Assembly: GCA_034670405.1 (NCBI GenBank)
Contig: JAXDDX010000219.1
Span: 482,001-546,000, forward strand
Length of the DNA: 64,000 nucleotides
Direction: 5' to 3'
Source of the DNA: Hoplostethus atlanticus
Lineage: Eukaryota > Chordata > Actinopteri > Trachichthyiformes > Trachichthyidae
Shown here: positions 25,901 to 35,317 of the stretch, piece after piece
Position numbering within the stretch: the first letter of the stretch is position 1
How the letters are laid out: each line of letters begins with the position of its first letter
The notes under the pieces: generated by a model
What the model saw: only the letters and a program-made list of their open reading frames with translations
The model's database searches: none
What the model was told of the DNA's origin: nothing
Made by a program: the position numbers and the translations under genes

Positions 25901-26700
25901 TGATAATAATAAAACATAATTTATATAGCGCTTTTCACAGTACCCGGAGACGTAGACCCAAAATGAACCTCTTTGTTCATTTCTGTTCAGTTACAACCTG
26001 CCAGAGTGGTCCCACCTACCAGGTATCAACTTCCTGCTTCACCTGCTGCGTGAACCAATCCCAGCAGATCATTTCACCACAGGGAAGTTGATAGTTAACC
26101 CACGCACCGTGCTGCAGATGAGCGTTCACTCAGTAGAGAAGGGGATACAGGGGACACGCCGAGTGGAGGTCGGTTTGCATTTGTGTTGTTTTCCACTTGA
26201 ATAATACGTGTGAATAAATAAGTGTGTTTGAATCTGTGTAGCAACTCGCTACGATACAGAAGTGACACAATCAGACCATCAGCCTACACCTCACCCACTC
26301 CCTCCCCCCAGTCTGCCACAGTGTGTTTGAGGAATGTGCTATAGTAATATGTGTCATTATCATTGTGATCAATCTAAAGAGAGGAATATTTGTCACATCT
26401 ATTATCAGGGTGCTGTGGCTTTGACCCTTGCACTCCTTGTTTTTAATGCTGGCTGTCATGAAAATGATAATTTATTGTTGTTCATGTTGTTCTAGATAAG
26501 TAAGTTATTGTTTTGTGTTATAGATTGGCCCAGAGTTAGGACAGCTCTACCACAGCCGCCGGCGGAAGAATACATCGCTGAAGAGAAGCGATCTGGTCAG
26601 GGATGAAGGACTGCTACGGTTCGCCCCACAGTTGGTCAGAGAAGTCAACAGTGCCCTGGGCAACATGATTCTGTCCAATCAGGGCAAAACCAATCTGTAG
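19975..26700 (+). CDS. Family-92 glycosyltransferase (GT92/DUF23), gene B, complete
   Basis: A 449-aa type II membrane protein, probably a Golgi galactosyltransferase like other GT92 enzymes. Coding exons are 19975-20091, 20343-20650, 20888-21044, 23036-23137, 24591-24786, 25095-25209, 25991-26168 and 26524-26700; they sum to 1,350 nt with every phase matching. The start is in good context (ACCATGG). Residues 13-30 ([18 protein letters not shown]) form the signal anchor. Then come a stem, [68 protein letters not shown], and the DXD motif in [12 protein letters not shown] (D-P-D). The end of exon 3 must be read with a GC donor (CAG|GCTAGT) to keep FVQ, which aligns with LVQ of gene A. Gene A lies upstream in the same direction, so these are tandem paralogues. 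Introns 3 and 4 contain repeats including an LTR fossil. Acceptor substrate unknown. Confidence 0.9.
21045..23035 (+). other. GT92-B intron 3 (GC-AG)
   Basis: The donor is GCTAGT and the acceptor TCATCAG. The intron contains a 14-bp-arm hairpin at 22554-22609 (AGGCTGGCTTTACA and its inverse) and a non-repetitive-looking stretch at 21230-21650 with a short open frame I do not recognise. No other gene is seen. Confidence 0.6.
23280..24405 (-). mobile_element. LTR-retroelement fossil (one LTR plus gag-like region)
   Basis: Reading on the minus strand, about 24405-24090 looks like an LTR: TG-start, CA-end (GGGTGTCACA), and an AGTAAA-type signal near the middle-to-end. It is followed by a leader (TATGGTGGAGAATGC) and a gag-like frame from 24034 containing two CX2CX4HX4C zinc knuckles and then a Pro/Ala/Glu-rich tract. 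Only one LTR and no polymerase are seen, so it is a broken, old partial copy. Family uncertain (Gypsy- or ERV-like). It lies in GT92-B intron 4, antisense to the gene. Confidence 0.5.
24414..24530 (+). repeat. Partial Harbinger-type MITE
   Basis: After a TAA at 24411-24413 the sequence GGTCACGTCCACACTAAGCA then TTTAAATTTGAAAATGGCG resembles the terminus of the 15413-15640 element. The other end was not found, so the copy is probably truncated. Confidence 0.4.
24790..24828. repeat. (GT)n / GC-rich compound microsatellite
   Basis: GT units followed by GCGTGCGCGC, starting right after the exon 5 donor of GT92-B, so the donor (GTACGT) runs into the repeat. Confidence 0.9.
25496..25700. mobile_element. 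Second copy of the 331-606 MITE family, one end visible
   Basis: GGGCCTTGTTCACAAAACAT then TTCTTAAATTC matches the reverse complement of the right end of the 331-606 element, and the match continues through CCAATGTGGGATTAATGAAACAT (with small changes). The distal end is unclear, so the end coordinate is approximate. Confidence 0.5.
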
Positions 26701-26792
26701 TTTATACCAATCAGAAGAAATTATTGATTTGTGATTTTTTTTTTGGGAGCAAGATTAATGTCAGTCTGGGACACTGTTGGGAAAGTTACTTT

Positions 26793-27147
26793 CAGCTGTA
26801 CTTCGTCAGACTCAACTCAACATCCATCAGTCTCAGCTGTACTTCGTCAGACTCAACTCAACATCCATCAGACTCAGCTCAACATCCATCAGACTCAGCT
26901 GTACTTCGTCAGACTCAACTCAACATCCATCAGACTCAGCTCAACATCCATCAGACTCAGCTGTACTTTGTCAGACTCAGCTCAACATCCATCAGACTCA
27001 GCTCAACATCCATCAGACTCAGCTGTACTTTGTCAGACTCAGCTCAACATCCATCAGTCTCAGCTGTACTTCGTCAGACTCAACATCCATCAGTCTCAGC
27101 TGTACTTCGTCAGACTCAACTCAACATCCATCAGATTCAGCTGTACT
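26793..27147. repeat. Two-module minisatellite downstream of GT92-B
   Basis: Built from module X (CAGCTGTACTTCGTCAGACT, 20 nt) and module Y (CARCTCAACATCCATCAGACT, 21 nt) in the order X Y X YY X YY X YY X Y X y X Y X, where y is a shortened Y. All three forward frames stay open through it, an effect of unit composition rather than coding. It starts 93 bp after the stop codon and ends just before an AATAAA at about 27151, so it probably lies in the 3' UTR. Confidence 0.9.
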
Positions 27148-28970
27148 GGCAATAAATTAGCTTTAAGAGTACGTACAATTGTGCAATTCTGAGTAGTGCC
27201 GTTCTCAGTAGCCCACTTGTGCAAAGATGTTAGTATGCCAGTGTTAGCATTAGTTATGCTGGATGAGTTTCTAAGCAAAGGGAGCAAAGTTAGCATTAGC
27301 ATTGTGCAAATAGTCACGGAGCTCAATGTTTAACATGTGGGCGTTGTGAAGCCTCTTGAAACTATAACTGATTTTATTCTAGACAAATAAACTTGCTTCA
27401 CTTTGTATTTCAATGTGTGCTGCTTTAACACTAATCCAGGCTATAGCTTGTTAAATAGTACAACATGCAATTATTTCACTTATTTTTCCAGAACAGATTT
27501 AGCAGTGACCAGAAGCTAGTATAGGTTGGGCTGTGTTTGTTTCATCAGCTATATCTCTTGATCCCAAAGTTGCATTGAAATCAGTGTTGGCTTGTTGGAC
27601 TCGATTGGATGTGTGATTAAACTGTTTACTCTGCTGCTTCAGTCACGTTGATGCATTTTGGTGTTGACATTTTTAAACCCATTCTGAGTTTCCTATAAAT
27701 AATATTCTGATTTAATAACGCTGGTTTGGAGCTTTCCAGCATTAATAATAATTTTGATGTGACGTGTCAATTGGAGAGTTGTTTGTCTATCCTAAGTGCT
27801 AAATTACTCTGATGGGTGTGGACTGATAGAAACACACATACTGGCACAATACTGGTTCTTACAATCACAGGTAAATTATCAGTAACTATCAGCTGTGTGT
27901 GGCTCTGTAACTGCCTCTGCCACACTGCTGAATAGAAAGACAGGCAAGGAAACAAAATACATTTCAAAGTGCTGTGAAACATTATTTATAATTTGGCAAC
28001 AATTAAACACTCAGTAAGTAAAAGGAAGCTAGTGTTTGAGTTGGTATAATTCATTGTCCTAGACCAGTATCGTATACAGTAGTGCTTTTCATAGAATATG
28101 AGCATATCGTCGCTGTCGGATGAAAAGACTTAAAAAAACCGGCTTTGGTTTTAGCTAGCTAACGATGCATTTTGAATGGGTTTCACAAGAAGCCGAAGAG
28201 GTCAGAATGTTACATACAACAGCGATATGCGTGGGTGGTGCTGGGTTCTTATAGTATGCATTTTATGTTTACATGTAATTTCACACATGAAAATGTGTAT
28301 TATTGATAGATTTATCGATTAGAGGCCAGCACATATGGAGTCTATGTATAATGTAATTTTTTCTCCTTTCTTTTATTATTTTTACCTGTCATTATTCCTA
28401 TATATGTTTTTATGTATGAAACGAAAAGGAATAATAACTAAAAAAACATTTTGCAACAATTTAACATTCACAATTAAGTTGCTGTTGAAAAAAAGAAAGA
28501 TAGTTTCTGAGTTGGTATAATGATTCAGTTCTGAAGGAGAGGGGTTGCTCTTCTCCTGGTTCATGTTAAGTATATCCATCAAGTCAGAGTGTCAGACTAT
28601 GATATCAAGCCTGTTCCTAACATTAATAACATACGTCTGATTTAATTTAGAAATTATGATCTATTAGAAAACACCTCTGCCTCACAAATAGTTGTTTAAA
28701 CCAATATATAGAACATACCAATATATAGAACATACATAGAGTATGTTCTATATATTGGTTTAAACAACTAAACAACTACAAACTATATCATAAAGCAGAG
28801 ATTATCCACCTTCTTAAAATGATATAAATCTTTATGAAATACATTCAAGATACTCTATGGAAATCAAAACCAATGTATTAGATTGATAATAAAACAATAA
28901 CCTCAAACTACTCGGCATACATCTCACACTCAGATGGTCCATTAATTTTAAGTTGCTTTAGACATTATAA
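27148..28970. other. Intergenic, no gene seen
   Basis: AT-rich sequence with a second AATAAA near 27387 (possible GT92-B polyadenylation signal) and a perfect 29-bp inverted repeat at 28690-28718 / 28741-28769. No homologous coding sequence was recognised on either strand. Confidence 0.5.
28690..28769. repeat. Perfect 29-bp palindrome with duplicated loop
   Basis: The arms AGTTGTTTAAACCAATATAT + AGAACATAC (28690-28718) and their exact inverse (28741-28769) are separated by 22 bp. The loop begins with a direct repeat of the last 17 nt of the left arm. No duplication flank or transposon family was recognised. Confidence 0.85.
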
Positions 28971-29116
28971 GGGGTGCACCGTTCCTGGAGGTACTGCAAT
29001 ACCAGGTCGATGCGTGGAGTGGACGGAGCAAGCCCCTATTCCATCTCCCTGCTCCAAAAATCAATTTAATATATGGTCCCCGGGTAGGGGACGTATCAGA
29101 TATTAAACTGATAAGA
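28971..29116 (-). pseudogene. U2 snRNA, 3' part (nt 44-189) of a split copy
   Basis: On the minus strand this covers U2 from TCTTATCAGTTTAATATCTG to the 3' end GGAACGGTGCACCCC, including the Sm site ATTTTTGG. The 5' part of the same gene is at 31974-32059, across a LINE insertion. This copy has AGGAACGG in the 3' stem-loop region, as in human U2, where the three intact copies have GGGAACGG. Its 3' flank differs from that of the array units, so it is the array edge. Confidence 0.85.
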
Positions 29117-29660
29117 TTTTTTCTTTCGAAAAGTTTATTGACACAAGTCATAAAAACATACACATCTTTAACAAATAAAACAGTCAAATAAATATCAACA
29201 ATCTGTAAAACCATGTTCTTCTGTTTAAAACAATAAAAGCATTTGTTTTAAAACGGCTTACAGATAAAAGACATTGTTTTATTAAAAGATTGTAATGGTC
29301 TTTGTGTATGTCAGTGTAAGTGTTTTCAGTGTCATTTAAAAAGGAGTGCATGAATTAACCCTTGTGTGGTGTTCGGGTCTGTGGGACCCGTTTTCAATGT
29401 TTACTAAAAGAAAAATGATACAATGAATTATTTTTTCAACCTGAGACTCATTGGCCTTGGCTCATTTTCTGTGAAGAACATGTAAAAGAACACATTTTCA
29501 TTGAGTGCACACTGTGCACCCCCCCTACACATTTATATTACATATGTGGTGTTCGGGTCCACTGGACCCAAGGGCAATAAAAGTGTGGAAATTCTAGGTA
29601 AAAACAAGTAAACATAGGAAAAGTGCCCCTTCACTCTGTCTTCCTCCTACCTGGGCCTTA

Positions 29661-29691
<31 letters not shown>

Positions 29692-31973
29692 GTTGCGCTT
29701 TTAGATTTGCAGCATGTTTAATAGATTGAACAGGACTCTGTCCACCATTTTATAGGCATTATTGCCATATGTCCTAAGAATAGTTCCCCACACCCAGATC
29801 CACCAATACACCTGGCCCACACACACATACTCCCAAGTCCCAGTGAAATTGAATGGTCTTCTTGCCCAAGGAATGAGCCACCCCACATGGCTGCCAATGT
29901 GATAAGGATGCAACCAGGGCCGACACGGTTGAACATATCATCCCAGACACCATCTAGAAAATCATTCTGGACTGCACTAATTTGGAGGGAAGGCATGCTT
30001 TTGGAGAGAGGTGGAAGAAGATGGACCAAACCCAATGACGTGAATACTTTGGGGTTCTTATCCTTGCTGGTGTTTTCAGATCCAATGGCGAATCCACAGA
30101 ATCTCTGGGATGCAGAAACTGGCAGATAACCTTTCTGTGCCACAATGTCTCTGGAAAACTTCCACATTATTCCCAGCATTATCTGCTTTGATAACCATAC
30201 ACCAGACCAGCTTGGTGGCAGACAGACCAGCTAGCTGCAATCAGGTCAGTGTAGGGCAAGTGGGGTTAGGGTTCCCCTGTAGGGACCGCCATCCCCTGGT
30301 TTACAACCCTGGGCCCAACATTACTGTTGATGAGCAGCTTACACCATTTAGGGGCCGCTGCCCTTTCAGGCAGTACATACTGTCTAAACCCGCAAAATAT
30401 GGAATCAAGATCTGGGCTGCCTTTGATGCTGCCTCATCACCACTTTTATTGATAAATATGATGTAGCAGGGGTAAATGGCAAATATTAATCAAATATACT
30501 GTCTATATTGCTTGTAATTGAGATAAAGTCAACATCTGTTAAGTATTTTTACATAAATTGTTATGGCTGTATTGTTTTAAAAACCCAATAATGTTGTGGG
30601 TCCACCAGACCCGCGAACATTGGGTGAGTAACAGAAACACGAATACCACACTAGGGTTAAAACACAACAACAACATGATCGCTTATTTTTGTGCAGGAGC
30701 GGGGTGAGTCCCTAACAAGGATAAACTCATCCCGCACTCCCGAACAGATTTGGTCTCTCGGAACCTGTTACTGGTGCTCAGAGGAGACCCTCGCCCTTCT
30801 GCTCCTTCCCACCTGCCTCACCCGGAGAGCCAGGCCGCCGCTGCCTTGACCCTTTGTGTGTGGGCTCCGACTCCCTCGTCCGAATGGGCACAGAGGCGAT
30901 TCTTCTTTGTGGCTGCGTCCTAGGCCTGCCGCCTGCAGCGACGGCTGCTTGCACCGCCGCTGCGGCCATTTGGATCGCAGCCACGGGGGGGATCTGCATG
31001 TGCTTCCTTACCAGCAGGTTCCTGGAGGTCCACATGGCGTCTTTTATGGCGGCCAGGGTGAGCCACTGTTTGGCAAAGTCTGCTGGTGGTATATTCCTTT
31101 GGCTCACCCCGTACAGCACTAGTTGTGCTGTAAGGACCTCCCCTGCTGGTAAGCACGGGAATTGTAGGGAGTCGGCCGTTGCCCACTGGTCTACAGCAGC
31201 GCTGCACTCCCAGAGCAGATGCCTCACCGACTCGGGCGCGCCACAACCCGGCCGGGGGCAGGTTGAGATCGCTGACATGCCCCGGGAGTGCATAACGGAC
31301 CTGACTGGGAGGATCTCGTGAGCCACCATCCACGACAGGTCCCGGAGTCTGTTCGGGAGGGCGGGATGGTTCACGTTGCGCCAAACTGTTGAGGGCTCGC
31401 CGAATGCGAGCCCGCGCACTGGACTCACTGGCTCCCGCTCCTGCACAACAGACATGAGAGAGCGGTGGTTAGTTAAAATATGCAACTCTTCCTGCTCTAG
31501 ATCAAACTTTTTAAAAAATGTCTGAATAAAAACATAGGCAGGTGGCAGGTTAAAAGACACGGGTCTTCTAAGATCAATGGGTAAAATCTTTATTCTCCTA
31601 AGGTAAGACCCCATCCAGAACTGGGTCATTGCTGTTGTCTTGGAGGCTCTGGACGGGGCTGTGGTGTGTGTGTGATGTGAAGCGTCGTGTATCTGCTGCC
31701 TAAAAACAGGTGGAGGTCCGGGACTCCTTTTCCTCCTTTCTCCCTGGGCCTCTTCATTACTTCACGCCTCACTCTCTCCCACTTGGTCCCCCACAGGAAA
31801 TAAAAGATTGCACGTTCAAGCTCTAAAAGCACCCTACGAGGTGGGATAAAAACAGAACTGATCAGTAAAAACAAAGGTAAAATCACTGCTTTAATGATTA
31901 AAACCTTTCCTTCCATAGTCAGTCCTCTAAGTCCCCAGTATCCCAGTCTCTGTTTAACTTTCCCTACCATGTC
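29117..31973 (-). mobile_element. 5'-truncated Tx1-clade LINE (Keno-like) inserted in a U2 snRNA gene
   Basis: From memory, Keno elements of fish are Tx1-clade (L1 group) LINEs that insert specifically in U2 snRNA genes. Here a minus-strand LINE interrupts a minus-strand U2. Its 5' junction at 31973 lies in the region after the RT core ([34 protein letters not shown] at 31640-31970). A second frame at 30778-31629 carries the Tx1-like C-terminus ([20 protein letters not shown]) and a CX4CX7HX4C knuckle ([19 protein letters not shown]); a frameshift or stop near 31626 separates the two. The 3' end has AATAAA about 20 nt before the end and an A-rich tail (GAAAGAAAAAA) abutting U2 nt 44. A piggyBac copy (29359-30656) sits in the 3' UTR. 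LINE sequence alone is about 1.55 kb. Confidence 0.85.
29359..30656 (+). mobile_element. piggyBac element nested in the U2-inserted LINE
   Basis: The ends CCCTTGTGTGGTGTTCGGGT and CGAATACCACACTAGGG are inverted repeats flanked by TTAA (29355-29358 and 30657-30660). Plus-strand remnants of transposase include NPQNLWDAETGR (about 30094) and VDEQLTPFRGRCPFRQYI + LSKPAKYGIKIWA (about 30320-30420), the piggyBac DDE domain. Stops and frameshifts and the 1.3-kb length show that it is non-autonomous. A (GT)n tract lies at 29661-29691. Confidence 0.85.
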
Positions 31974-32059
31974 TGGTCCCCGGGTAGGAGACGTATCAGA
32001 TATTAAACTGATAAGAACAGATACTACACTTGATCTTAGCCAAAAGGCCGAGAAGCGAT
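31974..32059 (-). pseudogene. U2 snRNA, 5' part (nt 1-86) of a split copy
   Basis: On the minus strand: ATCGCTTCTCGGCCTTTTGG, then the branch-site-pairing GTAGTA, through GGGGACCA at nt 86, where the LINE begins. One base in the stem-IIb region differs from the intact copies (CTCCTACC versus CCCCTACC). Its promoter-side spacer is the same as in the intact units, so it could still be transcribed into a chimeric RNA, but it cannot give a normal U2. Confidence 0.85.
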
Positions 32060-32956
32060 ACTGCAGCCGCTCCGAGGTAAGGGGGTCTTTCTCGCCAACT
32101 TCAGTCTCACTGATGGTTACCATGTAAATTACAAGTACGGCCACTCAACAAAATAAGAACAAACCATTCTTGATGCTTAAGTTGTCAAAATGCCATATAG
32201 TCGTAGTAAAGGCTTTTATTTTTCAGAGCCATAGACTAGTAACACACTTGTCCGCTCTTCCGGGTCACGTGGTTCGCCATACTCAATTGGGAATTAAGAA
32301 ATACCGGTGAAATCAAAATCCTGTTTACAGTTGTGTTAGAAGGGAAACGGTGTCTATTTCCAACTAACTTGAATGATAAAGTTGCAAAGGAGCTGAGTAT
32401 CTGAACAGAATGGTCTGCGGACGAACACAATATTGGGGCTTTACAACCCGCTCCAACTCACTTCACGTTACAAACGACGGAGCTCTAGCAGTCTCTGGTG
32501 GAAAATGAAGCTACCTGCACCCCGACCCGTTGTACGAGTAACAACGTTTTGACTCAATTCCCTCATGCTATCTGCATAAATCGCACCCAGTACACATTTC
32601 CTGTGCTGTTATTATTTTTGACATTTGAGAGACAGTGTCTATCGGCCAAAGTCCACTGCCTAATAAACAGGGATCAATGTTGTAAAAACCATCCTAGAAA
32701 AATACTTGTAAAGGCTGTTGGATTTAGTGTATCACAAATACTGCCAGGAGCACATCCCCACATTTAATAATAAAAATGGCACAGTACTGTTAATTGGTTT
32801 CATGTGACGTGGTTTTCAATAATGTACAATCAGCTGCTGTATTGTTTGGATGGAGCTTTTGTGGTCGCGAAGAAACAAATAAAATCCACCAACAAACATC
32901 AGGTTACCTTTTTCAATTTTGTAGAATCACTCAACATTATTTCTTAACATATATAG

Positions 32957-33145
32957 GGGGTGCACCGTTCCCGGAGGTACTGCAATACCAGGTCGATGCG
33001 TGGAGTGGACGGAGCAAGCCCCTATTCCATCTCCCTGCTCCAAAAATCAATTTAATATATGGTCCCCGGGTAGGGGACGTATCAGATATTAAACTGATAA
33101 GAACAGATACTACACTTGATCTTAGCCAAAAGGCCGAGAAGCGAT
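32957..33145 (-). ncRNA. U2 snRNA, intact copy 1
   Basis: Spliceosomal RNA that pairs with the intron branch site. The 189-nt minus-strand sequence keeps every core element: 5' ATCGCTTCTCGGCC, GTAGTA branch-site pairing, TTATCAGTTTAATATCTGAT, the Sm site ATTTTTGG, and the 3' stem-loops ending GGTGCACCCC. Differences from remembered human U2 are few and lie mostly in stem IIb and the 3' loops. A possible PSE lies at 33188-33207 (about 43-62 nt upstream) and an ETS/E-box pair at 33343-33357. A weak 3'-box-like sequence follows the 3' end (about 32935-32950). Confidence 0.93.
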
Positions 33146-33187
33146 ACTGCAGCCGCTCCGAGGTAAGGGGGTCTTTCTCGCCAACTT

Positions 33188-33207
33188 CAGTCTCACTGAT
33201 GGTTACC
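33188..33207 (-). promoter_or_regulatory. Candidate proximal sequence element of U2
   Basis: The minus strand reads GGTAACCATCAGTGAGACTG, 43-62 nt upstream of U2, the position where snRNA genes carry the SNAPc-binding PSE. The sequence match to a PSE consensus is only loose; position is the main argument. The same element recurs in each unit, 1,086 bp apart. Confidence 0.35.
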
Positions 33208-33342
33208 ATGTAAATTACAAGTACGGCCACTCAACAAAATAAGAACAAACCATTCTTGATGCTTAAGTTGTCAAAATGCCATATAGTCGTAGTAAAGGCT
33301 TTTATTTTTCAGAGCCATAGACTAGTAACACACTTGTCCGCT

Positions 33343-33357
33343 CTTCCGGGTCACGTG
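33343..33357 (-). promoter_or_regulatory. Candidate distal element of U2: E-box plus ETS site
   Basis: The minus strand reads CACGTGACCCGGAAG about 198-212 nt upstream of U2, where a distal sequence element is expected. No ATGCAAAT octamer was found there. A 26-bp core around it is unchanged even in the diverged edge unit (near 35510-35540), whose flanks differ. Confidence 0.4.
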
Positions 33358-34042
33358 GTTCGCCATACTCAATTGGGAATTAAGAAATACCGGTGAAATC
33401 AAAATCCTGTTTACAGTTGTGTTAGAAGGGAAACGGTGTCTATTTCCAACTAACTTGAATGATAAAGTTGCAAAGGAGCTGAGTATCTGAACAGAATGGT
33501 CTGCGGACGAACACAATATTGGGGCTTTACAACCCGCTCCAACTCACTTCACGTTACAAACGACGGAGCTCTAGCAGTCTCTGGTGGAAAATGAAGCTAC
33601 CTGCACCCCGACCCGTTGTACGAGTAACAACGTTTTGACTCAATTCCCTCATGCTATCTGCATAAATCGCACCCAGTACACATTTCCTGTGCTGTTATTA
33701 TTTTTGACATTTGAGAGACAGTGTCTATCGGCCAAAGTCCACTGCCTAATAAACAGGGATCAATGTTGTAAAAACCATCCTAGAAAAATACTTGTAAAGG
33801 CTGTTGGATTTAGTGTATCACAAATACTGCCAGGAGCACATCCCCACATTTAATAATAAAAATGGCACAGTACTGTTAATTGGTTTCATGTGACGTGGTT
33901 TTCAATAATGTACAATCAGCTGCTGTATTGTTTGGATGGAGCTTTTGTGGTCGCGAAGAAACAAATAAAATCCACCAACAAACATCAGGTTACCTTTTTC
34001 AATTTTGTAGAATCACTCAACATTATTTCTTAACATATATAG

Positions 34043-34231
34043 GGGGTGCACCGTTCCCGGAGGTACTGCAATACCAGGTCGATGCGTGGAGTGGACGGAG
34101 CAAGCCCCTATTCCATCTCCCTGCTCCAAAAATCAATTTAATATATGGTCCCCGGGTAGGGGACGTATCAGATATTAAACTGATAAGAACAGATACTACA
34201 CTTGATCTTAGCCAAAAGGCCGAGAAGCGAT
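34043..34231 (-). ncRNA. U2 snRNA, intact copy 2
   Basis: Same as the copy at 32957-33145 in all positions I compared, with the same upstream elements 1,086 bp further on. GTAGTA and the Sm site ATTTTTGG are intact. Confidence 0.93.
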
Positions 34232-35128
34232 ACTGCAGCCGCTCCGAGGTAAGGGGGTCTTTCTCGCCAACTTCAGTCTCACTGATGGTTACCATGTAAA
34301 TTACAAGTACGGCCACTCAACAAAATAAGAACAAACCATTCTTGATGCTTAAGTTGTCAAAATGCCATATAGTCGTAGTAAAGGCTTTTATTTTTCAGAG
34401 CCATAGACTAGTAACACACTTGTCCGCTCTTCCGGGTCACGTGGTTCGCCATACTCAATTGGGAATTAAGAAATACCGGTGAAATCAAAATCCTGTTTAC
34501 AGTTGTGTTAGAAGGGAAACGGTGTCTATTTCCAACTAACTTGAATGATAAAGTTGCAAAGGAGCTGAGTATCTGAACAGAATGGTCTGCGGACGAACAC
34601 AATATTGGGGCTTTACAACCCGCTCCAACTCACTTCACGTTACAAACGACGGAGCTCTAGCAGTCTCTGGTGGAAAATGAAGCTACCTGCACCCCGACCC
34701 GTTGTACGAGTAACAACGTTTTGACTCAATTCCCTCATGCTATCTGCATAAATCGCACCCAGTACACATTTCCTGTGCTGTTATTATTTTTGACATTTGA
34801 GAGACAGTGTCTATCGGCCAAAGTCCACTGCCTAATAAACAGGGATCAATGTTGTAAAAACCATCCTAGAAAAATACTTGTAAAGGCTGTTGGATTTAGT
34901 GTATCACAAATACTGCCAGGAGCACATCCCCACATTTAATAATAAAAATGGCACAGTACTGTTAATTGGTTTCATGTGACGTGGTTTTCAATAATGTACA
35001 ATCAGCTGCTGTATTGTTTGGATGGAGCTTTTGTGGTCGCGAAGAAACAAATAAAATCCACCAACAAACATCAGGTTACCTTTTTCAATTTTGTAGAATC
35101 ACTCAACATTATTTCTTAACATATATAG

Positions 35129-35317
35129 GGGGTGCACCGTTCCCGGAGGTACTGCAATACCAGGTCGATGCGTGGAGTGGACGGAGCAAGCCCCTATTCC
35201 ATCTCCCTGCTCCAAAAATCAATTTAATATATGGTCCCCGGGTAGGGGACGTATCAGATATTAAACTGATAAGAACAGATACTACACTTGATCTTAGCCA
35301 AAAGGCCGAGAAGCGAT
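35129..35317 (-). ncRNA. U2 snRNA, intact copy 3 (array edge)
   Basis: Again the same RNA. Its upstream spacer is the diverged edge version: the proximal 190 bp and the E-box/ETS core are kept, but several bases differ near 35505-35545 and similarity ends around 35868. Confidence 0.92.

Noticed and set aside
26724-27192. Three overlapping open frames of 127-153 aa
   Set aside because: All frames of the 20/21-nt minisatellite lack stops; the peptides are repeats of the unit with no start context or homology.
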